DNA of 64,000 nt, from NCBI GenBank assembly GCA_037013495.1, contig CM072805.1, positions 19,680,669-19,744,668 of the forward strand, in the 5' to 3' direction. The notes beneath the pieces were generated by a model. It ran no database searches. It saw nothing but the letters and a program-made list of their open reading frames with translations, and was not told the origin of the DNA. Positions 24,176-37,700 of this stretch are shown one piece after another. The DNA is from Hippophae tibetana (taxonomy: Eukaryota; Streptophyta; Magnoliopsida; Rosales; Elaeagnaceae). Position numbers and translations under genes: made by a program. Positions within the stretch are counted from its first letter, which is position 1. The number at the start of each line of letters is the position of its first letter.

Positions 24176-27100
24176 TGAGATTATGAAATGCAACATTTTA
24201 TCTATTCCTTACTATAAATTCTCTTAAAATATCGTATTTCAAACATTAATTTTACTTTTGTAATCGACTCTTTACATCCATCTAGCAATAAAATGTTAAT
24301 ATCAACACCGGATGATTTCATATACAACATTCACATAATAAAAATTTTTATCTCAAGAATATTCAAAATAATATGTATAAACATTATAATCACAAACCCC
24401 ATAGGCTTAATTATCAAGTCATTCTCTACTAATGTATAATGTACACACTCCCTCGGATCAAAAGGTCTTTATTAGGATTGTAACATATAAAGAGCGGAAA
24501 GATGTGTCACAATAATAAGAGAACTTAATTAAATTAAAACAATATCATTTTAAGTTCTAAAATAGCTCAAAATATCACATAACTCATCCGACCATGATTT
24601 ACTTTCACATCCAAAGTTAAATACTATTATACCCTTTTCATGATTCTTTCCTTTTTTTTCTTTTTTATAACATAACAGATTTGGATTACTAAAATATTTC
24701 ATTATTTTTAAATCCAAAATAGATTTTCTATAGGCCCAACATATTATTTTCAATTTTTTTCGTGTTGTAATATATTTCTACTCGAATTTTCACCCTTTCA
24801 TCTTGAAAAACTCTACTAAATGTGTGTTTATGTCAAGTCCTCTTAGAGATTAGAAGGGTAGGATAATTTAATTTTGGCTCAAAAAAGGAAGATTATAATA
24901 GGCCAAAGAAAGATAAAGTTTTATATTTTATAGAAACTCAAAGGTATACTAGCGATAAAAAGATGAATGGTAGGCTTGAAAAGGCACAAACAGTCCAAAA
25001 ATAACCTAAATCATTTCCTTAGCAATGTGTATTCTATGATTTCACCTAGAGTGATTTTCAAAAAAGCTTTAGAGTTTGTTGAGATCATAAAAATGTCTAT
25101 GAAAAATTTGTACATAAAACATTCCTAAGTATTTGGTTTAACCAAACACTCTTATCACATATCACAAGAGTCTCATACTAAATGAAAATTACATCCAAAT
25201 CATACTTTAACTCAAACAAAATTTAAACTCCTTTATATATTAATGTAATCACAATCTTACTCCTATCATTGATATATGAAGAAATAAAAATCAATTTATT
25301 TTAAAAATGTTTACCTAAATCAATATTTCATAAGCATAGCAATATAATTAATATATTATAGTAATATTCAGCCTCACATGCTCAATTTAATCGATGGTCA
25401 ATATTTAAAAATTATATTCAGAATAGAACATAAAATTAATTCTGAAAATAAAAGAATATATTTAAATTTTATACCTCAAAAGTGTCATTTTGTGTATGGA
25501 GCTTTATTACTAATTTGTATCTAAAAAGCTTTCAAATAAATCTACCTATATTTTTTATTGGATCGAAAACTACTACATAAAACTTATAGTTAACTAAATT
25601 CCTAAGCTATTAAATTTAAACTATAAAAAGTTATATACTAATCAGAACTAAGTTGAAATGTTGGTGTGTCTGTATTGAGGATGAAAGGGTATATTTGTAA
25701 TTATGAGAAACGTTGAGAAGATGAGAAGAAAGTGGATTATGAGAGAGATATTATTGCATGTTGTGGCACACTTTTTTCCAAAATTACAACCCATGTTGAA
25801 TTTGGTATGCGTTCAATTACAATTCGAGAAGGTCATGCTGCAACACATACATATCATTGTCATAGCATGCGTTAAATTGTATTTCTTCAACTTCTTTTTG
25901 TTTCAGCCCTTACAAACTTGGTTGATACATATGTTATTCTTTTATTCTTCCAAATTGTAATTTAGTTCTTTCAAATACAATTCTACAAGTATTTTTAATT
26001 TGAATCATTTTGAAGCCAAAAATACTTGAAAAATAATAAAACATACCCGTGATTTTGAAAACATAGATTTGCTAAAAATAATGATAAAATTATGCAAATA
26101 TAAATCTATTTTTGACATCAAAGAGAAACTAAATCACGTACTATTTAGTGCTTTTCAAGCACTCATCAATCCCCCACAATATTTTCTTATTCCACATTAG
26201 GATATCAAATAATTGGACATAAGTCTATAGGGTGTCCAATGTTTGTTCAAAATCCACACGTTTTAACTTGTCTAATTCCTAGTTGTTGAACAAGTAAAGT
26301 AAGGGCGCTCAGTTGTTGCTCAATATTAGTAGAAATACCTATTTCATTAACCATTTTGTAGTGGGTTAGATTGAGTGCTAAGTTGTTGAGTATTTGTTGC
26401 CATGGTTGCAATACAATTCTTACATTTTCAGGAGTTTTATTAACCAATGCACCACCACTTCTTGCATTAATCATGCTTCTATCTATGGGTATCAATCCCT
26501 CATAGAAGTGTTAAAGTAAGAGTTTCTCACTTATTTGATGATGAGGGTAGCTAGAAAATAGTTTCTTGTAATGCTTCTGATACTTGTAAAATGTTTTTAC
26601 ATTGTGTTGTTGAATACAACACATGTCCTTCCAAATCCTGTTCTAACTAGTAATGGTCCCAGATAGTACAGCCACTCTTTAGTATTGTCTACTAAAGAAA
26701 ATAGGAATCCTTTAGGCTTCACTCATTCTTTAGTTGTACTATTCAGCTTCATGCTAGAACAACCCACATGAAATTCGTTCAAATGTTTATTCAGATCTTC
26801 ACTCACTTAACCTCAAAAAGTAGACAAAAGATGAATCATGACGTACTTCAATTCAAAAGGCTTGTCATTTTTATTGTATTGAATGCATAACTATTTTTTA
26901 TCTAAAGCTTGTGTGGCCATCTCCTTAAGAGTTTGATTAGGATTATTCCTAACCTCTTATTCATGAGTAGAACGATCTAAATCGTTTGAAGAATCGCTAG
27001 AAAGTGGAAGAGATTTCTCAATTACTTTCTTAAGTACTTTTATGTTAATTGTTCGATTAATAGACGATGGAAGCAGAGGGATATGTGCAATATGTGAATT

Positions 27101-28412
27101 AGATCTCATATTATAGTTTTGGTTGATCAAAGAATCCATTTTGCTATTACGTCGTGAAGTCATTCGCTAATCTTCTGAAAAATGAATAAAAATATGAAAA
27201 ACATTAAGCAACAATAAAAATAATTATGAAAATAAAAGAAATAAATAAAAATATTAAAAAAAGAGTTAATTTAACAAAAAATTATGGTAACATTGCACCA
27301 AAAACTAATGCGTTTGAAATGTAACAGTTTATTTATTCCTTAAATTCTCTTGAAATTTTGTGTTTCAGTATAGAATAAGTAAAGACCTTTCTCGTAGAGA
27401 ATTTTAGAAAAATTTCCTATTTACAAAATTAGGGAGGGATTTGTTGTTTGTGAAAAGAAAAGTAAAGCAATTATTTAAAAACTAGTAAAGTAAAAATAAG
27501 ATTTAAATAATACAATTAAAATAATTTGATTAAGAAATTATGTACCTTATCAACAAAACTGATTGTAGAAAAATTAACCTAAATTTAATTATACAGTTAA
27601 ATTATTAAGAAATTTTATATCGATATTAAAATAGTGAATTAAATACATAATAAAGATAATATAAAATTAGAACATAACATATTTTAATTAATTGTGATTC
27701 ATATATAGGGCTTTGAAATCACCCCAATTAATAAAAAAAATAGCTATCCATAGAGAACAATTTATAAAAATATAAAAATACACATGAGAACAATAAAAGA
27801 AAAGAGAAGAAAGCTTAGGACTATTGCCTTTTGAAATCTCTTTCTTTCCTCGAGCCACAACTCCTCCTATTAACAGTCCTAATTAATCTATTTATAATGC
27901 TAGGTTTTGAGGGGAAGAAAGTGAGAAATAAAATTTGGGAATTGTGACATACATGTGAATAAAGGACACACTAGCCATGACATTCGATATATCATGTTGC
28001 AGTATGATACAATTTCTGAACTCCATCGTAAATTTGATACTCATAATGCCATAACATGAAAATTACTATGCCTCGATGCAAAGTTGTTTTTCTAGATTTA
28101 GTGGTTAGACTCGTGGTTACTATGCTCCGACATGAATAATACCATGTCTCGACATATGGTCATTTTCTTCAACTCTTTCCATTGAAAAAAATCAGATGTA
28201 TTTTGTGTACAAAAATGGCATATAGGTCCTTCAATGTTTGACATTTTACATCTCAAGCACTAAATCTTTAATTTTTGTCACTTTGGACCCTTACATTAAA
28301 CTTTAAGTTTTTCATTTTGTAAAATAATTAAGTAAAAATGTAACATTAAAACCTAATTCTTTCAATTAATTCCAATAAAACATAAATAAGCCTATTTTTC
28401 AAGCACTTGTCA
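24176..28412 (-). mobile_element. Decayed Athila/Tat-like gypsy element with large internal deletion
   Basis: A minus-strand element lying outside the shared part of the duplication. Its 3' LTR (about 24,176-26,168) starts TGATGAGTGCTT on the minus strand and is preceded by polypurine tract attgtgggggat. The internal region is only ~1.1 kb and holds a gag piece. Next to the right LTR (27,310-28,412) is a PBS-like TTTTTGGTGCAATGTTACC, a decayed form of the TTTGGCGCCGTTGCCGGGG type. The two LTRs share the ...gaaatg(c/t)aaca... start and the AAGCACT...TCA end but differ greatly in length (~2.0 versus ~1.1 kb). The left LTR resembles solo LTR family S. I found no target duplication. Confidence 0.55.
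26185..27180 (-). pseudogene. Gypsy (Athila/Tat-like) gag fragment
   Basis: Minus strand. It begins MTSRRNSKMDSL (27,163 downward), continues with FELKYVMIHLL, FHVGCSSMKLN and KEWLYYLGPL segments, and ends with RSMINARSGGALVNKTPENV (26,247-26,495). These match the usual gag blocks of Athila/Tat-type elements (KDWLYYLPP-like and IDAASGGALxNKTPE-like). Several stops interrupt it, and protease and pol are absent. Confidence 0.6.
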
Positions 28413-29612
28413 AAATGCTAGATCGATATTTTCTTAACAAGTGCACCAAAAGCACTAATATGAGACATCAACACGACATGAGCACAAACACAAACACAAA
28501 TACAAATATGAACATGTTAATGACATGAGTCAAACATGCTTGAACTAGAATTTATCAATAATTGTTATGTAAAATTAAATTCATGTTATTCTTTACTATT
28601 ATAAATATTTTTTTAAAAAAAAATTATATAAATTTTTTATTGTGTCAATCAAAACGTTAAGACAAAAACAACAAGAACATAATATGATTGTCACCCCTAA
28701 ATTTCACAAAAGAGGAGATTACAATAAAGGAAAAGAGATATGCATACATAAAATAATAAAATCATAGACAATACCCAAGATCCAAACTTTTTAGGGGTTA
28801 GTCACTTTGCTCTTTCATCTTTCTATGAAAGTCTCTAAGTAATTTCTTAGTTTTATGTCATAAAGGGACCTTCTAAAAACATTTTTTTTTTGTGTTTTTT
28901 TCACCTATATATTCTTTTAGGGTGATATGTTTTCATCTAGATCTTAATCTATGATGATTTATGTCATGATAATGTCAATTTTGTCAAGGTTTACTCTCAT
29001 TCAAATATTCATCTAGAAGTATCATGTCTAAGATTTTAAATACGACAATAAGATATTAAGATTTTATTTTTTCTAAATAATATTTAATATGTCAATTGAA
29101 TAAACCAAATAATTGGTTAGAGGGCCTTACAAAACAGAAAAATAGATAAAAGCTTATTTCCTTGATCTTAGTTGAATGACATTTTTATTTCCTAAAAAAA
29201 AATAATTCATTTAATTTTATTTATCATCTTAATCTTATGACACACAAATGTTATTTGAAGACAACTACTTGCATCCACTTTTATAGCAAAGAACTAAGAT
29301 TCTTTTATATTGTTTTGGTATATTGGAGTTTACAAGCCAAATAATATTGCAATTTTTTTTTAAAGAATTGTGTGTGAAAAACTTTAGGTGGAAGAGGGAT
29401 TCACATATTTATGAAAAAAAAGCATAAAGGAGAAAAGTTCGATAATGAGTAAAATGTGTTTCGTACAAACATGAAATTATTTATGATAAATGCTTTGAAA
29501 ATTCATAAAATATATTTTGTACTTGCTAACATAAGCATATTATATATATTTCTTGAAATTAATTTTTAAACAACTTTTATTTAAAATCACTTTTAGTAAG
29601 ATCATAGGCAAA

Positions 29613-29715
29613 CATACACTTAATCAACTATTAAAATAGTAATCTTGGTTATTATAATATATACACACATTTAATCAACTACTAAAATAGTAATTTTGGT
29701 CATTATAATATATAC
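29613..29715. repeat. 51-bp tandem duplication
   Basis: Two adjacent copies of a unit containing taatcaact-ctaaaatagtaat and ggt-attataatatata, offset 51 bp and differing at a few positions. Confidence 0.75.
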
Positions 29716-31434
29716 TTACGACTTTATTATTTATTTGAATATGAAATTATTAGTTTAATGTTTTAAAGAAGATAAAATATAAAAAAACAAATGGCACCAT
29801 AACAAGCATCTCTTTTATCTAGTGTTTTTTTATCCTTTATCTTATAACTATTATAAATAAGTAAATTTACATTTTTTATAGTTTAACAATTTATTTTTAA
29901 ATTTCGAGGTATAGTTTAACAATCTATTTTTCATACAACATACACAACCAATCTAACATTTTTTTTCTATATTTTTGGCTTTCTCCAACATAAATCTTAG
30001 AAATGTAAAGCGGGTTATATCATTTTATCACATGTCTTATTTAGTATGGATGTCTAAAATTTACTCTATCTAAACTAACTCATTCAAATCGAACCATATT
30101 GTTCAAGTTTTCTCCTTTTATTGGGTTGTATTGGTTCTAAAACCCTCAAAACTGGTTCAAGATGGGTTGGGTAGATACTTGATAGTGAAAATCACATTGG
30201 AATTTATTCAACCCTGTAGTAATATCATTTTATTTATTTTAATTTTGATAATATAATTTTAGAAAAAAAAATTTCAAAAACTTAAAATTATTGGTTATAT
30301 GATATAATTAATTTATTTCAATTAGTGGATAATTAATTAGATTAGACTTGGAGATAGCATGTACATAATATTAGTTTCTATTTAATTAAATAAATATTGT
30401 TTAAATTAAACATTTTTTATACATATGATTAAATTGTATGAAATTAAATATTAAACATCTATTTTACTTTATATGCTATTTATATTTTAACTAAATATTT
30501 TTTATCGCTTATTATTTAAAAAAATAAAAATACTTTTTAGGTCCTAATCATTATTTAGAATATAAAATCTAATGCAATAGTTATTTTATTAGTAAAAATA
30601 AAAATATAAGTTTACAAAAATAAAAACAAAAACAAAGAAAATCAATCTAGCCAACACAATTCAACCAATTCAAATGGTTCAGCTTGGATTATGAAGTTTT
30701 ATAATTATGAACAATTGTACATATGTAAATTGAACACCTAATTTAAATAGGCATTCAGGGCATATAATGGGAGTGGATAAATCAACCTATGAAATCTTTT
30801 CATGAGCTTTAATCCAACTCGATCAAACATATCTCATAACGTGAATTAAACAAATAGCATAATGAAAATACAATAAAAATATGTTTAATTCTACACAGCA
30901 CGAAACAACCAGTAGATAATAAAGAATAATTTGTTGTAAACACACTAGTGATGTTGTGCATCACAAGCTTCTGTTCAGGCTAATAACATACATTAACATG
31001 ACAAATAGTATACAACATGTGAATAAAGCAAACATATTGGAAAATCTATAAAGGATTTCAAATCACTTTAAAACCTTTTATGTACGAACATAATTGGTAA
31101 ATGATGAATGTGCTCTCACATCATGTGATCATACATAACACAACATGTAATATGGTAATTCCACATGGAATCTAACTTCTATGTAGTAATATCCTTAAGT
31201 TACTTATGGAAACCATTTGGTAGTAAAAAAAATAGTAAAATGTAAATCAACAGTATACAAATTGATAAAAGTATAAATACAAATATCTCTATAATTCAAG
31301 ACACATATCCTAATTGCGCCTAAGTTTCCCACATTGGATGTCAACATAACACTTGATCCAAGTAGATCCAAGATCATCCACTAAGCTTCATCACCACATG
31401 ATGTGATTGACTACTAATGGCTCAACCTTCTAAC

Positions 31435-31690
31435 ATGCATACATGTTACAACCATGTAACACCTGGATGACACACAACACACAAACACATAGGCTCCTCA
31501 CTTATGTTCAATGTTATGACCTCGTAACACTCAGTTGACACACAACACACTACTACATAGGCTCCTCACTTATAGAAACCGTTGCATCCTTGCAACTACT
31601 AGCCAACACATGTCACATAACCACAAAGGCTTCTCATGTATAGCAATTATTACACTCTAGTAAATATTAACCAACACACGATAACTCAAC
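31435..31690. repeat. 68-bp imperfect tandem repeat, about 3.5 copies
   Basis: The anchor aggctcctca occurs at 31,491 and 31,559, and aggcttctca at 31,627, exactly 68 bp apart. Each is preceded by a gacacacaacacac-like or ccaacacatgtcacat stretch and followed by tta/gta-tag. A decayed fourth copy runs to about 31,690. It has no coding potential. Confidence 0.75.
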
Positions 31691-34199
31691 CTTGAGAGAA
31701 ACTTCTCCAAATGATATGGCTCTTTACTAGCCAACCATTCATTTCATCTCTCAACAAAACTTCACTCAATCTCACATTTTTTACACTCAAACCTATGTTT
31801 AAGAAATATGAGAAAGACTCATCTCTACTATTCTACATCCTACAGTATAGACTAAGAAAGGACCAAAGAAGTATGGTGAGCCTTGCCAACCATATCAGCT
31901 AGTACACAGTAAAAAACATACAAAATTATATGCAATCGAGACAAGACAACACAATAACAAACATTTAATAATGTAAACTATATGCAATCCAAGAAGGTGA
32001 GTGTGTGTAACAAAAAATTACAAAACTATGTTCTAAATAATACTGAGTCATTAATAATCAACCTTACAAAAGATATACACAAACATCAAATAAAATATAT
32101 ACATTATTTTTTACACACGAGATGCCAATACCATATTGACATAACTTACAAATGTTTTTATAGCTTTTATTGAATAGGATTGATTCCTAATTTATAAGAA
32201 TCAACTTTATTGGTATGCCAACACTACCACCTAATGTCCTTAATGGGCTTATGTTTTATGATCTTATTTAAATATCATCACATTTAGATTGTAATCTAAT
32301 GATCATAATGTGCCTCACTTTAAACATAATGTTTCATCATTTTCTTTATTAAACTTTTACATTATAAATAATCATGTTTCATAATTTCTATTATTTTTGT
32401 ATTTTTGTTTATCCTAATTAGACTCATTTGTGACAAATAAGATATCTCAACTAATACTAATATTATTGCATTATCATTTTATCTCATCAAAATTAAGTGG
32501 GATAAGATGTGATTGTTTCTCAAAATTAATGGATTGTATTATGGATTAGTGGGACATCACATCCCAATTTACACTTCTAATTAATCTTATAGTTACACTT
32601 ATTAAATACGATGTAAAAGATTATTTATCTTTACTTCCTTTAATCCATAGAGATTTCACTACGTTTAACTATAAAGGTATTTCCTCGTGCAAAATAATTC
32701 ACTTATATATTTATCAAATATAGTGTAATATTTTGGCTTTTTCAACATGAGTCTTATGATTACCGTCATTAAATATGATATAAAATATTATTCATCTTTT
32801 CTAACTTTATTTTGTGGAGATTTTAATGAAATTTTGTCAAATACTATTAAATTAGCCTATTAATTGGAATGGACTTTTGTTCAAAAAAGACTATTAATCA
32901 AAGAGAAAATATATCAAAATAAGTTGTTCAAGGGATTGATGACTTTCCTAAGGACACAAAGCCAGAAAAGGGTTGTTGTGGACAATTATTTATATATTAA
33001 GGTACTTTAGTTATTTGCATAAAAAAAAAGGTGATCGGCCCCAGTCATTTTAGTTCACCAATGACAGACTATCTTAGAAGAGGAGATAGCTTCTTTCTCC
33101 CTTCCCTTGTTGAATTTGCCTTTTCTACTCTATTTTTATATATATATATAATTCATATGCCAGTTGGGTTACTTATTGAGATATTTAATGAAGTATTATT
33201 TGTCAATTGATTAACTAATATATATAATCATTTAGCTAGGTTTATGTCCTTTAATTATTTATTTACATTTCTTTCCCATGCATTCTTTTTAATTTTCTTT
33301 TTTATGCCCTAATAATGAGTAATTAGTTATTTAACCGATCAAAATCTTCTAAAAACAAAAGCTTTAATTCGTTAATTTTTTTATTTCATCTTTTATATCT
33401 ATATAATTGCTTCTTATTTTTTTTAGAGAAATAAGTGACGTCATAAATGTATCTTTTGTTATTTGTTTACAATAAAACAGATTACCTTTTTTTTTATAGT
33501 AATAATTAATTCTATTTATATTTAATGCAACACAAACCCACCAAGTTTCAATTTTGTATTGATTTTTAAATACAAATTTCGTTATTAAATAATATGAAAT
33601 CTATAATTATTTATGAAATATGTAATTTATTTTTGAATGGTGATATATTAATATGAAATTTTAGTAAGAATATGAGTTTTTTCACTAAATATTTGCGAAA
33701 AGCTTTACATCTTAAGTTATGTTTTGTTAGATTTTTTTTTTTTAAAAAAAAGAGATAAAAAAACAGTGTCATCGGAAAGTGACCTATTACCTGATGCATT
33801 GCCAAATATGACGTTATCAAATGTTACAAAAAGCTGCATTTCTTATAGTGGATCACATTTTAATATTTAAGTTGCTTGGAATCTTCATTTGTAATTATTA
33901 TTAATAAGACACACATCTCATTATTTAATTTCTTTGAAATTTATGCCTCCACATTTCTTCCATATTTGTTTTCATGTTGCATGTGACACTTTTTAATTTA
34001 ATTTTATTTTATGCATTCATTCATGACTTGTTCATCTACGAGCAATTTTATAAAGAAAATAGAAATATTTTATGATCGATAGTTTCTCTCTCTCTTTGAA
34101 TCCAAAATAATATCGAATTTTTTTCTCTACTTGGTTTTAAAAGAACTTCATCTTATTTTCATTGAATTTTCACTCATAAACTGACGAATAAAAAAGAGT

Positions 34200-34647
34200 T
34201 ATATACAATGACACAAATGTTTTAGAGGTTTTTGTCCAAATTGGCCTACATCCACTTTCCGACAACAACAAGCCTTATTCCTTCGATCAACTTGACTACA
34301 AGCTTTGAAGAACTTGTCAAGATAACCAATGGTGATTATTGAGAACCTCATCAAGAATTTCAATCACTCTCTCCAATACACACTCAATGCACACCAATGT
34401 TTCCTCTCTACTTTCCTTGTTCTGTTACACAAGATTTTTCCACACCCTTTTCTAGTTTCTACCTCTCGATTTATTGTATATAAATTGAGACAATGCTCTC
34501 AAATAACTAATACATAAAGGCTAAAAACCCAAGTTAGTTATAGCTGTTTTTAAGTAGTTTAAACCTCTATATTTAAGGCTTACACCACCCTTACATTTTG
34601 CACTAAGTGTAGTATAAGGATCAACTTTATTGGTTCCAATTCTCACA
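34200..34647 (-). repeat. Copia-1 3' LTR, truncated, unit 2
   Basis: Matches 1,060-1,513 and ends TTCTCACA. Its outer ~30 bp, including the TGTAAGAA terminus, are absent and replaced by flank (gacgaataaa...), consistent with a deletion across the border. Confidence 0.7.
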
Positions 34648-34739
34648 AATTCTCTAACTTGGAGTCAAGAAGGATGTCTTCTTATTGCTATTGTCTCAAC
34701 CATAAACCTTTGAAGTTGATGTCTCTTGTTACATTCACC

Positions 34740-37700
34740 AAGTGTTTTCACAACTAAAATTTGTTAAATGCAATAGCTTTAGTGATCATGTCTGCTGGAT
34801 TTCGATCAATGTGGACCTTAACCAATTTCCCCAGCTTCCTTTCAGTCACATCTCTTATAAAGTGAAACTTTATATCCATATGTTTTGTTATATTATGAAA
34901 ATAAGTAACTAATTAGTGACTTCCTTTTGTCGAGGTCAACTGCATAATTAGAGTCCATAAACCCTACCATATTCATTTTTCCATTTGAACCATCAAACAC
35001 TAAGCCTTCTATTTTAGTTCCTTTCAGATACATGAAAATATATTTTACAGCCTCCTAATGCACCTTACTAGGATTTCTCATATATCTGCCTACTAAGCTA
35101 GCACAATGAGACAGATCAGGCCTTATGCACACCGTCATACACATGAGGTAGCCCTCGACATTGGCATAAGTGATGAGCGCAAGACCGATATTTCAAATAC
35201 CGATATTGCAGAATCTTTTGGTTTTATATTTTTAAAACTCCCGCAAGTGCATGAATCATTTTATAGAAAATGATAAGTATACTCCCAAGGTCGATCTAAG
35301 GAAGGAATATATGTGGTTTTTAATTTATTATTCAAAATCTTAAAAACGAAACAAAATCCTAAACATCATATCATGATATTTTGGTTTGTTTGTTTCCTAA
35401 TCTAATAATATAAAAATAAACATAGATATAGATTCAATAAACAATAATCAAATTTTTTATCATTCATAACTATTGAGTATTTAAAGATATAATAATTATG
35501 TTAATTGTGTTTATTTATATTATTTAGGTCATTAAATATATAAATTGATATTTATTAATTTTCTCTTTTTGTTATGAAAGTGTCTTAGGTAGGACCCAAA
35601 TTATTTTGTTTGATATTAAATAATTAATATCCTTAGGCATCCATTAATTAATTAATTACTAAATTTTAATATATTTATAAGAAAATAGCAAATCATCTAA
35701 TCACAACTTTAGGTAGAGTAAAATAATTAGACTTTATTCGAGGTGTCTAAATTAAATCTAAACATTTAATTATCCAAGTACTAACTTTCAAGTTTTAAAA
35801 CCATTATTGAAAATAGGTCGTCAATACATTTTCGAATAATAGTTCTTATAAAAAAACTTTTGAAATAGAGTTTCACTCTAACTACTAGGCGATTGTACCA
35901 ACAAATAAAAGAATAGTACTCTAAATCAGACCGGATAATTAAACCTTAAAATATAATTTTTAGATTTAAGTTTATAATGCAAAATAATATATTTCTCTCT
36001 AACATCCTGAATATAAAAACTTGAATAAAATAAATAAATTTATTCTATGGAAATATTTTACCTATTTAATATTTTGCAAGCATAACAACATTACAATTAT
36101 ATATTATGTACAAACATCTAGCCATGTAAAATAATCACAGAAAAATTAAATATAACATATAATAATAAAACATAAAAGGATAAATATAAAGAATATATTA
36201 AAATAATACCTTAAAAGAATCCTTACAATAGTTTGATCCTAATTTTGTTGCTGGAAAACCTTCAAAAGATTTTTATCTCCGCTTATTGAATCAAAAACTA
36301 AAAATCTATACAAACATAGCTAGTTCTTCTCAAAAAGAGAAGAACTTAAAAACTAAAAAAATATAAACTTTCTAGAGAGAGAGAAAACTTAAAAATTTGT
36401 GTTTTGGAATGGGAGAAGAGGGTCCTTTTATAGGTGAGTAAAGGGCCAAAAAAAGGGGGGAATATTTCAAAATTTTGAATTTGGACACGTTTGGATAGGT
36501 AGGCATGCATATGGGGCACAGAAATCTCAGTAGACGGGTGGTTGGCACTCGTGGGACACGGCGATGAGTGTTATGACACTCGTGAGATAGGGCGTGGATG
36601 GACTACTATGGGTGGTATTCGATGCGGATGGGCTGCTGCACATGCGGGCCTCGATGCGATGGGAGGTTGTGCTCGTTGGTGCATGCAGGACTCGGTGCGA
36701 ATAGGCTGTTGCGCACATGATTTTGGCCTTTTGACATTTTTGACCATTTTGATCCATTATGTCCAATATTTTCGACTTTTCCTCATTTCTTTTCTCAATA
36801 TATTTGTGATGTATTTCCTTTAGTATTTTTATTTGTGTCTTTAAGTTATTTTTGAACGTACTCGTTGGTGCACGCAGGACTCGGTGCGAATGGGCTGTTG
36901 CGCACATGATTTTGGCCTTTTTGACATTTTTGACCATTTTGATTCATTATGTCCAATATTTTCGACTTTTCCTCATTTCTTTTCTCAATATATTTGTGAT
37001 GTATTTCCTTTAGTATTTTTATTCGTGTCTTTAAGTTATTTTGGAACGAAAATACCTAAAAAAATAAAAATACATGTGATTCAAAAAAGACAAATTTATA
37101 TAAAAATATGTTAAAATCATAAAAATATAAATCTATTTAATCAATTAAAGTACAATAAATCGTGATAATTTTAGTACTTTTTAAGCACTCATCAATAAGA
37201 AAATATCCTCATGAACGCTTCTTCCTTATCTAACTAAGGTGATTCCTTCAATGATAACTTGAAGTGTTGTGCTAGTTGTGTTGATACATGTTTAGCATTC
37301 TCTATATGAAACTTCTTTAGCAACTTATCAATGTAGGAATATTTTGAAAGAATTAGTCTTTTCTTATCTCTGCCCCTACATATTTCCATTCCCAAGGTAT
37401 TTCATTTCAAATTATTTACTCAACATTCTCTTTACATGTGCTATCTCCTCCTTGTTCTTGCTAGCCACTAGCATGTCATTAACATAGAGAAGTAGATACA
37501 CTACCTTATTAGTTCCCATGTCCATGCGTTATATACAGTGGTTAAAATATCTTCTAGCAAAGCCAATCTGGACCACATATTCATCAAACCTTTTGTACCA
37601 ACATCTAGGTGATTATTTCAATCCATAAAGTGATTTTTTCAATAGGTATACAATATATTCTTTCCCATGTTCTATAAATCATAATGGATGATCTATATAT

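Larger units (their letters stand above)
1..33273 (+). repeat. Segmental duplication, unit 1 (eroded copy)
   Basis: Positions 1 to about 23,965 match 33,274 to 64,000 in the same order and orientation, with large indels. The shared order is flank, Copia-1 with a nested solo LTR and a nested Tat element, a piece of an HVA22-like gene, then Copia-2. Because the non-transposon flank and all nested target duplications are shared, a segmental duplication explains this better than independent insertions. Unit 1 lacks sequence matching about 53,230-60,130 and about 61,047-62,576. Bases 23,966-33,273 have no partner inside the window, so the true unit end is unknown; the left end lies before the window. 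Bases 1-705 of the flank are AT-rich and hold no gene I can see. Confidence 0.8.
28413..33273. other. AT-rich intergenic DNA, no gene seen
   Basis: About 4.9 kb with no open frame resembling a known protein on either strand. It contains a short acaaac/acaaat-rich low-complexity stretch near 28,480-28,520, a 51-bp tandem duplication (29,613-29,715), and a 68-bp tandem repeat (31,435-31,690). Small open frames at 31,711-31,902 and 31,982-32,173 have no recognisable motifs and are probably chance. Confidence 0.6.

Noticed and set aside
30040-30830. Possible inverted-repeat element with gaacc/ggttc and aaccaattcaaat motifs
   Set aside because: The ends could not be paired convincingly and no target duplication was found.
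36527-36937. 136-codon minus-strand frame and plus-strand partners in solo LTR S
   Set aside because: Created by the GC-rich block and its 189-bp duplication; unit 1 gives different, shorter frames.
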